Positions 52,134 to 61,900 of a DNA stretch of 64,000 nt are shown here, one piece after another (within the stretch, counting starts at the first letter, position 1; every line of letters starts with the position of its first letter). The stretch is from contig JACPYL010000010.1 of the NCBI GenBank assembly GCA_016196065.1, positions 248,001-312,000 on the forward strand. The letters are read 5' to 3'. Below the pieces are notes generated by a model. It searched no databases. It saw only the letters and a program-made list of their open reading frames with translations, and was not told the origin of the DNA. The stretch is from Acidobacteriota bacterium (GTDB lineage Bacteria; Acidobacteriota; Terriglobia; Terriglobales; Acidobacteriaceae). A program made the translations under genes and the position numbers.

Positions 52134-52868
52134 CTAGTCCAAGACCGGCCGTGGAGAGTAAGGGATGGGTTTTCCCGCAATGACTGCTGCGGGATTGCTC
52201 TCCACAAGGGCCGCCGCGTACTCGACTCCAACCAGTTCAGCCGCCAGATCGCGAGCTTCGGAAAGGATAGGAACCCGGCGCCTGGTGTCGTGTGCATCGG
52301 TGGCGAGGAAATGAACGGCCGAGCGATCCAGCAGCCAGCGTGCGATGATCTCCGGACGTTCGCCCCATGATCCGGTCAGCGCTGAGGCGGTGACTTGGAC
52401 CAGGCAGCCTTGCTCCGCCCACTCCAGGACGCGCTGCGGCGTCTGCTGCAGAATCGGGTTGCGTTCGGGATGGGTGAGGATCGGCCGCAGCCCACGATCG
52501 CCCAATCGGACAAAGCAATCCGCAATTTGCGCCGGAATACTGAAGTTGCTGAGTTCGATCAACAGGTAATTCGTATCGCCAATCGTGTAGTTGTGCGGCT
52601 GCTCCAGCGCGCGCTCCAGATTGTCGAAGGAAAGATGGAAGTCGCAACCCAGGCTCAGCTTTAACGTCGGCCCTATTTTGGCCTGGAGCTGTCCCAGAAT
52701 CGCCTGCAGATAGCTGCGGTCGTACGCGTAGCGATCGTTCGCGTGGGGCGTCGCCACCATGTGGGTAATGCCATCTGCCGCCGCCATGCGGCACATTTCC
52801 ATGGCGGCGTCCCAGGACTTGGGACCGTCGTCAACCTCGGGCAGGATGTGAGAGTGGATGTCGAACAC
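52134..52868 (-). CDS. CpsB/YwqE-type PHP-fold protein-tyrosine phosphatase
   Basis: This 244-residue protein has the metal-binding motifs of the CpsB/CapC family: DIHSHILPEVDDGP at the N-terminus (His-x-His), VATPHAND, LGCDFHLSF, LTHPERNP and ATDAHDTRRR. The Mn-dependent family dephosphorylates tyrosine kinases that control exopolysaccharide chain length. No capsule genes are adjacent, and the gene is divergent from the RiPP cassette. GTG 52868 is the start: GAGAGAGCAATC upstream and the motif begins at once, whereas the upstream frame adds a non-conserved sequence. Confidence 0.87.
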   Translation of the reverse strand: MFDIHSHILPEVDDGPKSWDAAMEMCRMAAADGITHMVATPHANDRYAYDRSYLQAILGQLQAKIGPTLKLSLGCDFHLSFDNLERALEQPHNYTIGDTNYLLIELSNFSIPAQIADCFVRLGDRGLRPILTHPERNPILQQTPQRVLEWAEQGCLVQVTASALTGSWGERPEIIARWLLDRSAVHFLATDAHDTRRRVPILSEARDLAAELVGVEYAAALVESNPAAVIAGKPIPYSPRPVLD

Positions 52869-53112
52869 GATTGCTCTCTCAATTCTAGAACAGAAATGCA
52901 CGATCGAGTTGGCCGGCGGCGCCGGCATCGAGTCACGGTCTGCAACAGGTGATCAAGACGCGAAGCGCACCGCTCGAAGCGCTTCCGATGTGTTGGGAAT
53001 CGCACATCTCCCTGTTATTGCAACTAGTTACTGATAAGACACCTTCCGCGATTCGCCGCTTGGCACCATCCACTCGTTCTGTGAAAGTAAACATTAGGGA
53101 TCTCTCACTTTC

Positions 53113-53433
53113 ATGGATATACAGCCGTTGGCGATTCCAGCAACTCAGTTGAGCGTGTACCGCCGCTCAAACGCGGTCGTGTCCCGGAAAATATCGGGTG
53201 AAACTCTGGTCGTTCCGATCCGAGGCAAGGTCGGGGATCTGGCCTCAATTTACAGCTTCAACGAATCAGGATCCGTGTTGTGGGCAGCGCTGGAAAAGCC
53301 CCGTTCGCTTGAGGAACTGGCTTCCGTTCTCTGTCAATCGTTCGATGTGGAACAGGGTGACGCCTGGCGGGATGCGGATGAGTTTGTGCAGGAAATGCAG
53401 GCAGCAGGATTGCTATCGGCCGTGGAGAGCTGA
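53113..53433 (+). CDS. PqqD-like RiPP recognition protein
   Basis: This 106-residue protein fits the PqqD superfamily: YRRSNAVVSRKISGETLVVPIRGK at residues 16-39 gives the winged RRE beta sheet, then IYSFNESGSVLWAAL and SLEELASVLCQSFDVE. Such proteins bind the leader of a ribosomal precursor and present it to a radical SAM enzyme, as PqqD does for PqqA and PqqE. The family is also known outside PQQ synthesis. This gene heads the cassette; the enzyme starts 142 bases downstream and the precursor follows. No pqqC or pqqE is present, so it is not a PQQ operon. AGGGA is 13 bases before the start. Confidence 0.85.
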   Translation: MDIQPLAIPATQLSVYRRSNAVVSRKISGETLVVPIRGKVGDLASIYSFNESGSVLWAALEKPRSLEELASVLCQSFDVEQGDAWRDADEFVQEMQAAGLLSAVES

Positions 53434-53461
53434 CTCCCTATTTGGGAGAGGGATCGTAACC

Positions 53462-53522
53462 GTCGTTGGTCGTTAGTCGCTAAGTGATTGCGATCTGCAG
53501 CTAGCGACTATCGACCGCCGAC
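53462..53522. repeat. Heptad-periodic inverted repeat array K, inside the RiPP operon
   Basis: Left arm 53462-53488 (GTCGTTG, GTCGTTA, GTCGCTA), right arm 53502-53522 (TAGCGAC, TATCGAC, CGCCGAC). The arms can form a hairpin of about 21 pairs with mismatches. It lies in the 142-base gap between the pqqD-like and radical SAM genes, 54 bases before the enzyme start, and could set their expression ratio. Confidence 0.75.
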
Positions 53523-53575
53523 ATTTTCAGGGGGAGTGGAATGGGGCCATCAGTTGGGCTGGGCAGAGGGCAGCG

Positions 53576-54838
53576 ATGAATACCCAGTCTTACGGAGCGT
53601 TCAGCCAGTCGCTTCATCAACGTTATTTCGGGGAGCGTGCGCCTCTCGAAGTATCGATTGAAGTGACGCGTCGCTGTCCCCTGGAATGCCAGCATTGCTA
53701 CAACAATCTGCCGATGGGTGATCTGGCTGCTCGCAATCGTGAACTCACCAAAGAAGAGCATTTTCAACTGATCGATCAACTGGTGGATGTCGGTGCCTTC
53801 TGGCTGCTGTATTCGGGTGGAGAAATATTTGCGCGCAATGACTTCCTCGAGATCTATACCTACGCGAAGCAAAAAGGATTCCTGATCACGCTCTTTACGA
53901 ATGGAATCCTGATCAATGAACGGATCGCCGACTATCTATTGGAATATCCGCCGTTCGCGATTGAGATCACTCTCTACGGACGCACCAAGAAGACGTACGA
54001 AGCGCTCACACAGATTCCAGGATCCTACGAGCGTTGCCTGCGCGGGATCGAGTTGCTGCGCGAGCGGGGATTGCCGTTGAAACTCAAAACCGTCCCCACC
54101 ACGATCAACAAGCACGAAGTCTTCGCGATGAAGCGCTTTGCCGAAGATGATCTGGGGTTGGAGTTCAAGTTTGATGCGCAGATCAATCCGCGGATTGATT
54201 GCTCGCAGAGTCCGCTGGCAGTGCGGCTTTCGCCGGAAGAAGTGGTTGCGCTCGACATGCACTCGCCGAAAGCGGCTGAGGAATACCGGACGCTGGTGGA
54301 AAAAGATCTGGCGCGTCCGCCGGCGCTGGCTGAGATCGACACCGTGTATTTCTGCGGCGGCGGGATGAAGTCGTTTGCCATCGATCCCTACGGGCGCATG
54401 AGCATCTGCGTAATTTCCCAGCAGGACACCTACGACATCCGTCAGGGAAGCGTGCGCGAAGGCTGGGAGAAATTCCTGCTGGCCGTGCGTACGCAGAAAC
54501 GGGCGCGTCCCACCAAGTGCGTGCAGTGCAAGATTCAGTCATTGTGCGGAATGTGTCCCGCGAATGGCGAACTTGAGAATGGCGACAAGGAGAGTCCGGT
54601 CGCGTTTCTTTGCGAAGCGGCTCATCTGCGCGCCGCCAGTCTTGGCCTGGAAACTCCGTCCCACGGCGATTGCGAATTTTGCACCGGAGCAGGAGAAGTG
54701 CGAGTCCGCGAAGCGGCGGCGCGAATCCGGTCGGCAGAAACGAACGTCGAGGATTGGATGGAATCGGTACCGGTTTTCCCGGTTCTCAACCAGGCTGCTC
54801 CCCGAACCGCCTGCAGTGGCTGCGGGACGGGACATTGA
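53576..54838 (+). CDS. Radical SAM/SPASM peptide-modifying enzyme
   Basis: This 420-residue protein has the radical SAM motif RRCPLECQHCYNN, with Cys34, Cys38 and Cys41 in the C-x3-C-x2-C [4Fe-4S] binding loop, followed by LLYSGGEIFARNDF (SAM-binding GGE). The C-terminal half is a SPASM domain with Cys260, Cys278, Cys315, Cys318, Cys324, Cys327 and Cys346. Four additional Cys (366, 369, 413 and 416) could bind a further site. SPASM enzymes make thioether (sactipeptide, ranthipeptide) or other C-C, C-S links in ribosomal peptides. Start ATG 53576 follows AGAGGG. Its product would be carried by the PqqD-like protein; its likely substrate, the peptide at 54852, lies 13 bases past its stop. Confidence 0.9.
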   Translation: MNTQSYGAFSQSLHQRYFGERAPLEVSIEVTRRCPLECQHCYNNLPMGDLAARNRELTKEEHFQLIDQLVDVGAFWLLYSGGEIFARNDFLEIYTYAKQKGFLITLFTNGILINERIADYLLEYPPFAIEITLYGRTKKTYEALTQIPGSYERCLRGIELLRERGLPLKLKTVPTTINKHEVFAMKRFAEDDLGLEFKFDAQINPRIDCSQSPLAVRLSPEEVVALDMHSPKAAEEYRTLVEKDLARPPALAEIDTVYFCGGGMKSFAIDPYGRMSICVISQQDTYDIRQGSVREGWEKFLLAVRTQKRARPTKCVQCKIQSLCGMCPANGELENGDKESPVAFLCEAAHLRAASLGLETPSHGDCEFCTGAGEVRVREAAARIRSAETNVEDWMESVPVFPVLNQAAPRTACSGCGTGH

Positions 54839-54851
54839 GGGCACGGATCGA

Positions 54852-55028
54852 ATGATGGAACTGAATCAAGAGCCCGGAATACCGAAGAAGCCCTACGAAC
54901 CACCTCGGGTGCTGGCGATCAACCTTCGCCCCGAAGAGGCGGTGCTGGGCAATTGCAAGATCGGTAGTTCGGCCGGGCCGGTGGCCGCGAGTTGCTCCAC
55001 CTTGCATTGCAGCACGATTGGATCTTGA
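54852..55028 (+). CDS. RiPP precursor peptide (58 residues)
   Basis: A 58-residue peptide; it has an N-terminal leader with KKPYEPPRVLAINLRPEEAV (residues 12-31), then Leu-Gly-Asn-Cys and a C-terminal core rich in Gly, Ser, Ala and Thr. Cys are at 35, 48 and 53; the last part is ASCSTLHCSTIGS. The KPY-x-x-P-x-V and LRPEEAVLG pattern is like leaders of PqqD-linked precursors, judged from memory, not from a search. GAGGG lies 10 bases before ATG 54852; a second ATG follows. It is followed by the P-loop gene after two bases. No double-Gly leader peptide is certain, though AVLGN could be one. Modification is not known. Confidence 0.82.
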   Translation: MMELNQEPGIPKKPYEPPRVLAINLRPEEAVLGNCKIGSSAGPVAASCSTLHCSTIGS

Positions 55029-55030
55029 AC

Positions 55031-55966
55031 ATGAGTCTTGCAGTCAACCATGGATGGATCGCAGACGGACTGGCCCCGAGTCTCCTGGCTCAGTATCGCA
55101 GCCGTTTCGCGGTGGCTGGGATCACGGTGAGCGTGCGCGGAGACACTCCGCAGTCGGTTGATCTAGGTCCGCAACTCCTGCCGTTTGCTTCCGAAAGTGA
55201 GCTTTCCGATATCGACTTACAGGTGGAGTGGAGCTCCACGATCGAGCCCGCTAGTGGGCGCGAACTGTTTCACTCCGGCTGCTTGTGGAGCGTCTACGAA
55301 TTCGGCGATGGCTTTCTGTTCGACTTCATCACGGAACGTCTTGGCCCCAGACCGTACAAACGATTGCTGGTCGACAGGAATTTTCAAACTGCGCGCGTCA
55401 TTCTCAATCAGGAATGCCTGACTTCGGAAGATGCCAGCCGTGCTTTGGAATACCCGCTGGACGAACTGTTGGTCACGCATCATTTGAGCCTGGGCCGTGG
55501 CGTCGAACTGCACGGCTGTGGCCTGGTTCGGGGGAACGGGGAATCGTTTCTCTTTGTCGGCCACTCGGGCGCCGGCAAGAGCACAACAGCTTGCTTGTGG
55601 ACGCAGCACGGTCCCACCGAAGTCCTGAGTGACGACCGCATCATCGTGCGGCGCGGCCCGACCGGAAATTTCATGATGCACGGCACCCCGTGGCATGGCG
55701 AGGCGGAATTTGCGTCTCCGAGTCGGGCTCCGTTGCGGCGAATCTTTCTTTTGGAGCATGGCCGCGAAAATCGAATCGAGCGGCTTTCGGCCAGCACTGC
55801 GGTTGGCGAATTGCTGGCGCGCAGCTTCACTCCCTTCTATCAATCGCGATTCGTGGATCCGGTGCTGGCGTTGCTCGAGGAATTGGTCGATACGCTGCCC
55901 TGCTACCGCTTCCAATTCGTTCCTCAACCGAGCGCAGTGGAGACAATCTGTGAGTTCCACGACTGA
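55031..55966 (+). CDS. HprK-like P-loop kinase-related protein
   Basis: In this 311-residue protein, residues 177-186 form the Walker A loop GHSGAGKSTT. LSDDRIIVRR (about 200-209) is the Walker B-like segment, and MHGTPWHGE resembles the HPr kinase C-terminal loop. The N-terminal half (about 60-150) is a separate domain with FGDGFLFDFITERLGP, probably a lid. Proteins of this type occur next to lasso, PqqD-linked and other RiPP genes; in one lasso system a homologue phosphorylates the peptide. Here it could phosphorylate the precursor. The ATG at 55031 lies two bases after the precursor stop; the next frame starts 17 bases before its stop. Confidence 0.82.
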   Translation: MSLAVNHGWIADGLAPSLLAQYRSRFAVAGITVSVRGDTPQSVDLGPQLLPFASESELSDIDLQVEWSSTIEPASGRELFHSGCLWSVYEFGDGFLFDFITERLGPRPYKRLLVDRNFQTARVILNQECLTSEDASRALEYPLDELLVTHHLSLGRGVELHGCGLVRGNGESFLFVGHSGAGKSTTACLWTQHGPTEVLSDDRIIVRRGPTGNFMMHGTPWHGEAEFASPSRAPLRRIFLLEHGRENRIERLSASTAVGELLARSFTPFYQSRFVDPVLALLEELVDTLPCYRFQFVPQPSAVETICEFHD

Positions 55967-58900
55967 GCAACGAGGCGATTCCGTATTGTTCGAGCAATTG
56001 AGCCGGGGACTGCTGTCCAGCGGCCATCATGTCCGTTTTCAGGCTCGAGGACGGAGTATGCTGCCTCTGATTCAGGATGGCGAAAATTTGCGTGTGGAAA
56101 GCGTACCGCCCAAGCGCCTTCGCGTCGGGGACATTGTGGTTGCAAAAACTCCACGCGGACTGCGCGCCCATCGCCTCATTTTCAAGGACCTCACCCGCGA
56201 TTGCTTCCTCACGCGCGGTGATGCCGGCCAGGAAAGTGATCCGCCAATTTCTGCGCAACACATTATTGGACGCGTTGTGCTCAGTACCCGGTCTCGCCTG
56301 CGAGCGCATCTTCACTTCTTAACCCAACGACTGATCAGGGAAGGGAGGCGCTGGCGCCGATCGCTGACACTGTTCGCGAGCGCCCTCGTACTCGTCGCCA
56401 GTTGCACCCTGCTGCAAGCGCAAGTCGTCTTCGATTCCGTTACCACGGGAGCAGCCCGGCCGAACACCGCGGGCAACACGAACATTACATTCGCTCATAA
56501 CACCGCCAACGTGGCCAACCGGCTGCTGGTGGTGGGCGTGTCGATGAATATCTCCGGCAACACCGGCGCGACCGTGACCGGCGTGACCTACAACGCCGTG
56601 GCGCTCACCAAGCTGGGTATTCACAACGATGCCGGCAACACGCGCAGGGTCGAAATCTGGTATCTGGTCGCACCCGCAGTTGGCAACCTGAATGTCATCG
56701 TCTCGGTGAACCTCCCGATTGCGGCACGCGTTGGTGTGACGGCGGGGGCCATGACATTTACTGGAGTGGATCAGACGCTCCCGCTCAGTGCGATGGTTTC
56801 GAACGACGGCGCGGCTGGAAATTTTTCTCAGCTTGATATTCCGAGCGGCACTAACCAGATCGTATTTGACACACTCGCGGCTGCGGCCACGTCCGCCATC
56901 ACCAAGGGTCCTTCGCAAACGCAACAGTGGAATCTGAACTCCACCAACAACGGCGCGTCCGACGTGCAAGGCTTTGGCAGCACCAACGTTGGGGCCGCCA
57001 GCGTTCCGATGTCTGAGACATTCAGTGCGGCGACGAACTGGTCGGTGGCGGGCGCTTCCGTGCAGCCTCTGCAGGCGGATGTTGGCGTCACGCTGGTTCA
57101 GAACGGCGCCGCCATGCTGGGCAACAATCTCACGTACACCATTACGGTTACCAACAACGGTCCAACAACGGCGACTGGTGTCACGCTCACGGACACACTC
57201 GCCGCCGGACTTGTACTAGTTTCCGCAACGCCCAGCCAGGGCAGTTGCTCGGGCACCGGTCCGATCAACTGCCCTCTCGGCTCGCTGGCCGGAGGCGCCA
57301 GTGCGACCGTGACCGTGGTGGCCAGTGCGGCGGCGATCGGTTTCTATGCCAATACCGCGTCGGTGACAGCGACGCAGCCCGATCTGAATACAGGGAACAA
57401 TTCCTATACCGCCGTGGGAGTCGTGCAGAGCAACACTTGCGCCAGTCCCGCCAATTTGGGGAATGGCGGAACCCTGGGCGGAGTGGTGAACACCTACTAT
57501 CCGGCGACGGCCAGTGTGACCGCGGGCACCGCCAATACGACGATTCCTGTGGGCACCGCGCGGGGCGCGGTGGCCACGATCGCAGCCGGAGACTTGCTGC
57601 TCGTAATGCAGATGCAAGACGCCAGCATCAACAGCACCAACACTGCCAGCTACGGCAACGGTGCAACCGGCGCAGGATTTACAACCATCAACAATGCGGG
57701 GAACTACGAGTTCGTCAAAGCAACCGGGCCGATCGCCGGTAGCGCGATTCCGATTGCCGGCAGCGGCGTCAACAGCGGATTGATCTACAGCTACACGATT
57801 GCTGCGGCCACCGGCACGAAGGGAAAGAGCACATTCCAGGTGATCCGCGTGCCGCAGTACGCCACGGCGTCACTCAGCAGCACCTTGACGGCTTCCGCGT
57901 GGGACGGGACAAGCGGCGGCGTGCTGGTACTTGACATCGCCGGAGCGCTCACTCTGAACAGCGCGACCGTCAGTGTGGATGGCTTGGGGTTCCGTGGCGC
58001 TGGCGCCCTGCAGCTAAACGGTGGCGTCGGCGGCGCGAACACTGACTATGTGCACACTTCCCCGGCAACCTATACGGGCACGGTTACTGCGGGTGTGGAC
58101 GGTGGCAAAGGTGAAGGCGCTGCTGGGACTCCGCTCTGGGTGCAGTCGGCAGGTTCTTTCCTGAGTACTGGAACGGACGGTTATCCGAACGGTGGTATGG
58201 CGCGCGGCGCGCCGGCCAATGCGGGCGGCGGTGGGACTGACGGCGATCAGGTCGTCAATCAGCAAAATGCGGGCGGTGGTGGCGCCGGCAATGGCGGAAT
58301 TGGCGGGTCCGGCGGCGACAGTTGGCAAAGCACCCTCGGCATCGGCGGCCTGGGCGGCGCTACATTCCCATCAACATTGAGCCGGATCAGCCTGGGCGGA
58401 GGTGGTGGCGGTGGCTCGCGCAATAACTCCGATGGCGACAATCAGGCAAGCAGCGGAGCCGCGGGCGGCGGCCTCATTCTCATTCGTGCGGGCAGCCTCA
58501 CCGGAACGGCCACGCTCACTGCAAACGGAGCCACTGCTTATGCCGGCACTCTCAATGATGCGGGCGGTGGTGGCGGCGCGGGCGGAACGGTGGTTGTCCT
58601 GTCTGCCGGGGGCGGCGAGGGTGGCCTTACCGTGCAGGCTCGCGGAGGAGTCGGTGGAAATTCCTGGACCGCGCAGGCGTTCGCACTCAATCAGCGTCAC
58701 GGACCTGGTGGCGGCGGCGGTGGCGGTGTAGTCTACCTGACCGGTGCTGGGTCGATCAGCGTAACCGGCGGACTCAATGGAATTACTTTGAATCCGGGCG
58801 TGGCTTACGGCGCGACCGCTGGCAGTAGCGGCATCGCCGTAACGAACGCACAAATTGCGCAGGGATCGGGCACGCAATCGGGCGCGGGCTGCATCCCGGA

Positions 58901-61900
58901 TATGGCCATCAGCAAGAGCCATGCGGGCAGCTTCGTTCGTGGCAGCGCGGTGACTTACTCGGTAGTGGTCAGCAACGTCGGCACCTTCGGCGCGAGCACC
59001 GGCCTGGTAACGGTGAACGATACGTTGCCTCTGGGCGTCGTTCCCAGTTCAGCCAGCGGCGCAGGATGGAGTTGCGCGGTTGCTCAGCAGACCGTTAGCT
59101 GCATCCGGGCGGACGCACTCGCCGCCGCCGCGGTCTATCCGACGATCACCATCAATGGAACAGTCAGCCAGTCGGCTCCGAACACTGTGGTCAACAGCGC
59201 GACGGTTTCCGGTGGTGGCGAACTCAATCTCCTGAACGACACGGCGACCGATGTTGCCGCTTCCGTCACGTCAGTCTCCGATCTGGTGGTCGCGAATTCT
59301 GGATCACCGAATCCGGTGATAGCGGGCAACAACATTACCTATACGCAAACGGTCACCAACAGCGGGCCGAGCGACGCAACCGGCGTTACGTTTGTTGAAA
59401 CGATCCCCGCGAACACGCTGTTGCAGACCATCACAGCTCCGGCGGGTTGGGTCTGCAGCAATCCTGGGCAAACCGGAACGATTGTTTGCACGAACGCGGA
59501 TCTGGCGCCTGGCACGCCCGCGGTCTTTACGATTGTCGTGAAAGTGAATGTCGGAACACCGAACGGAACGGTGATCACGGACACCGTAAGCGCAAGTTCA
59601 GGCGTTTCCGATCCGACAGCGACCAACAATTCTGCGACCGTCACCACGATCGTTGGCACGACGGCGCAAGCCGATCTTTCTATCACCAATGCGGCATCGC
59701 CCAATCCAGTAACTGTCGGCAACAACATCACCTATACGCAGGTGGTGACCAATACCGGATCGGCGGCGGCCACCACGGCGACGTACTTCGATACGGTGCC
59801 TGCCAATACGACGTTTCAAGCCTACACATTCCCGGTTGGATGGAGTTGCTCCACGCCGATTGTGGGCGGCACGGGCAATGTCACCTGCACCAATCCAAGT
59901 GTTGCGGCGGGCAGCACCGGCAATTTCCAACTGCAGGTGAAAGTGAATGTCGGCGTGGCGGGAGGAACCGTCATCACTGACACCGCTACGGTGGGTGCTG
60001 CGAACGATCCCAACGCGGGGAATAACAGCGCGACCGTCACCGACGTGGTCGCAACGGCGACGCAGGCCGACGTGACGTTGAGCACCACGACGACGCCATC
60101 GGGATCGGTGCTGTCCGGGGACAATCTCACTTACAACCAGGTGATCACTAACAACGGCCCGGCTACGGCCACGTCGTTGAGTTTCACCGAGGCCACGCCC
60201 GCCAACACCACGTTCCAGTCGGTAATACCGCCTGCTGGATGGACGTGCGTTACACCTGCGGTCGGGGCAACGGGCACGGTGACTTGCACGGCGGTCAGCC
60301 TGGCGGCGGGATCGGTTGCGAACATCAGCATGACGGTCAACGTGAACGCGGCGACAGCGAACAATACGACGCTCACGGCGACTTCCTCTGTCACATCGGC
60401 GACCAGCGATCCAAACGCCGCAAACAACACGACGACCGTAAACACCACTGCTCTAGCTGCAGTGAATTTGACGGTGACGAACTCCGGTGCGCCTTCTCCC
60501 ATCACGGCCGGTGCCAACATCACCTACACTCAAACAGTCGCCAATAAGGGACCGGGCAACGCTTCAACCGTAAGCTTCTCCCAGACCGTCCCAGCAAATT
60601 CTACGTTCGTTTCAGGCACGACTCCGCCAGGGTGGACTTGTACATTCCCCGCCGTGGGCGGCACGGGCAATATCAATTGCACGATTCCGACACTCGCTCC
60701 GGCTACGACAACGAACTTCCAGGTAGTCGTGAAAGTGAATGCGGGTACCCCGGCCGGCACGATTATCGCGGATACCGCTACCGTGACCACGACCACCCGG
60801 GACACTGTGCCCGGAGACAATTCCGTAACGGTCAACATCGCGGTCGGAACCGCCGGCCAAGCCGATCTCCGAGTGACGAACGCAGGCACGCCCGATCCGG
60901 TGACGGCTGGCAACAACATTACTTACACGCAAGTCGCGACCAACGGTGGTCCCGGCACTGCGACCGCTGCGACATTCACCGGGTCGACTCCTGCCAACAC
61001 AACATTCGTTTCGTTACCGACTCCTGCTGGATGGTCGTGTACTACTCCTGCTGTGGGCGGAACTGGCGCGATCACGTGCAACATTGGTTCGCTGGCCAAC
61101 GCGGCCACCGCCACATTCGTACTCACGGTGAAAGTGAACAGCAACACTCCCGTGGGGACCCTGATTACCGACACCGCCGCGATCAACTCGATCATCACGC
61201 CGGATCCAAATCCAGGCAACAACAGTGCCAGTTCCACCGTTGCAGTGGGGACCAGTGCGGATCTGTCGATCACGAATTCCGACACCCCTGATCCGGTGAT
61301 TGCCGGCAACAACATTACGTACACGCAAGTGCTCACCAATCCCGGCCCAAGCAACGCTGCGAATGTGACATTCAGCGAAACGATTCCAGCGAACACGAAT
61401 TTCCAGACATTTACTCCGCCTGTCGGTTGGGCCTGCAACACCATCCCGGTTGGCGGGACGGGAACGCTCACTTGCACGATTGCCAGCCTCGCGCCGGGGA
61501 CCACCAACTTCCCGGCTGCGGTTCAGGTCAATGCAGGTACGGCCGCGGGAACGACGATCACCGATACGGTCTCAGTCAGTTCCTCCACGGACACCAATAC
61601 GGCGAACAACACGGCCACCACGACCACGACGGTAGCGACTGCTGGGCAAGCCGATCTCGCAGTGACGAACACGCCCAGCGCCAGCAGCGTCCCGGCAGGC
61701 TCGAACATTACGTACACGCAGACGGTTACGAACAATGGGCCCGCGGCCTCCAACACTCTGACCTTCACGGAGACGATCCCCGCTAACACAACGTTCCAGT
61801 CCATAGCGGCGGGTGCATGGGCTTGCTCGACTCCAGCGGTCGGCGGCACGGGCACGGTCTCCTGCACGCTCGCTACGTTGGCTGCGGCTGCGAGTTCGCC

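Noticed and set aside
56401-56420. Lipobox VASC in the giant frame as an N-terminal lipoprotein signal
   Set aside because: It lies 150 residues into the frame after an S26-like domain; it would be a real lipobox only if an internal start were used, and none with a good ribosome site was found.
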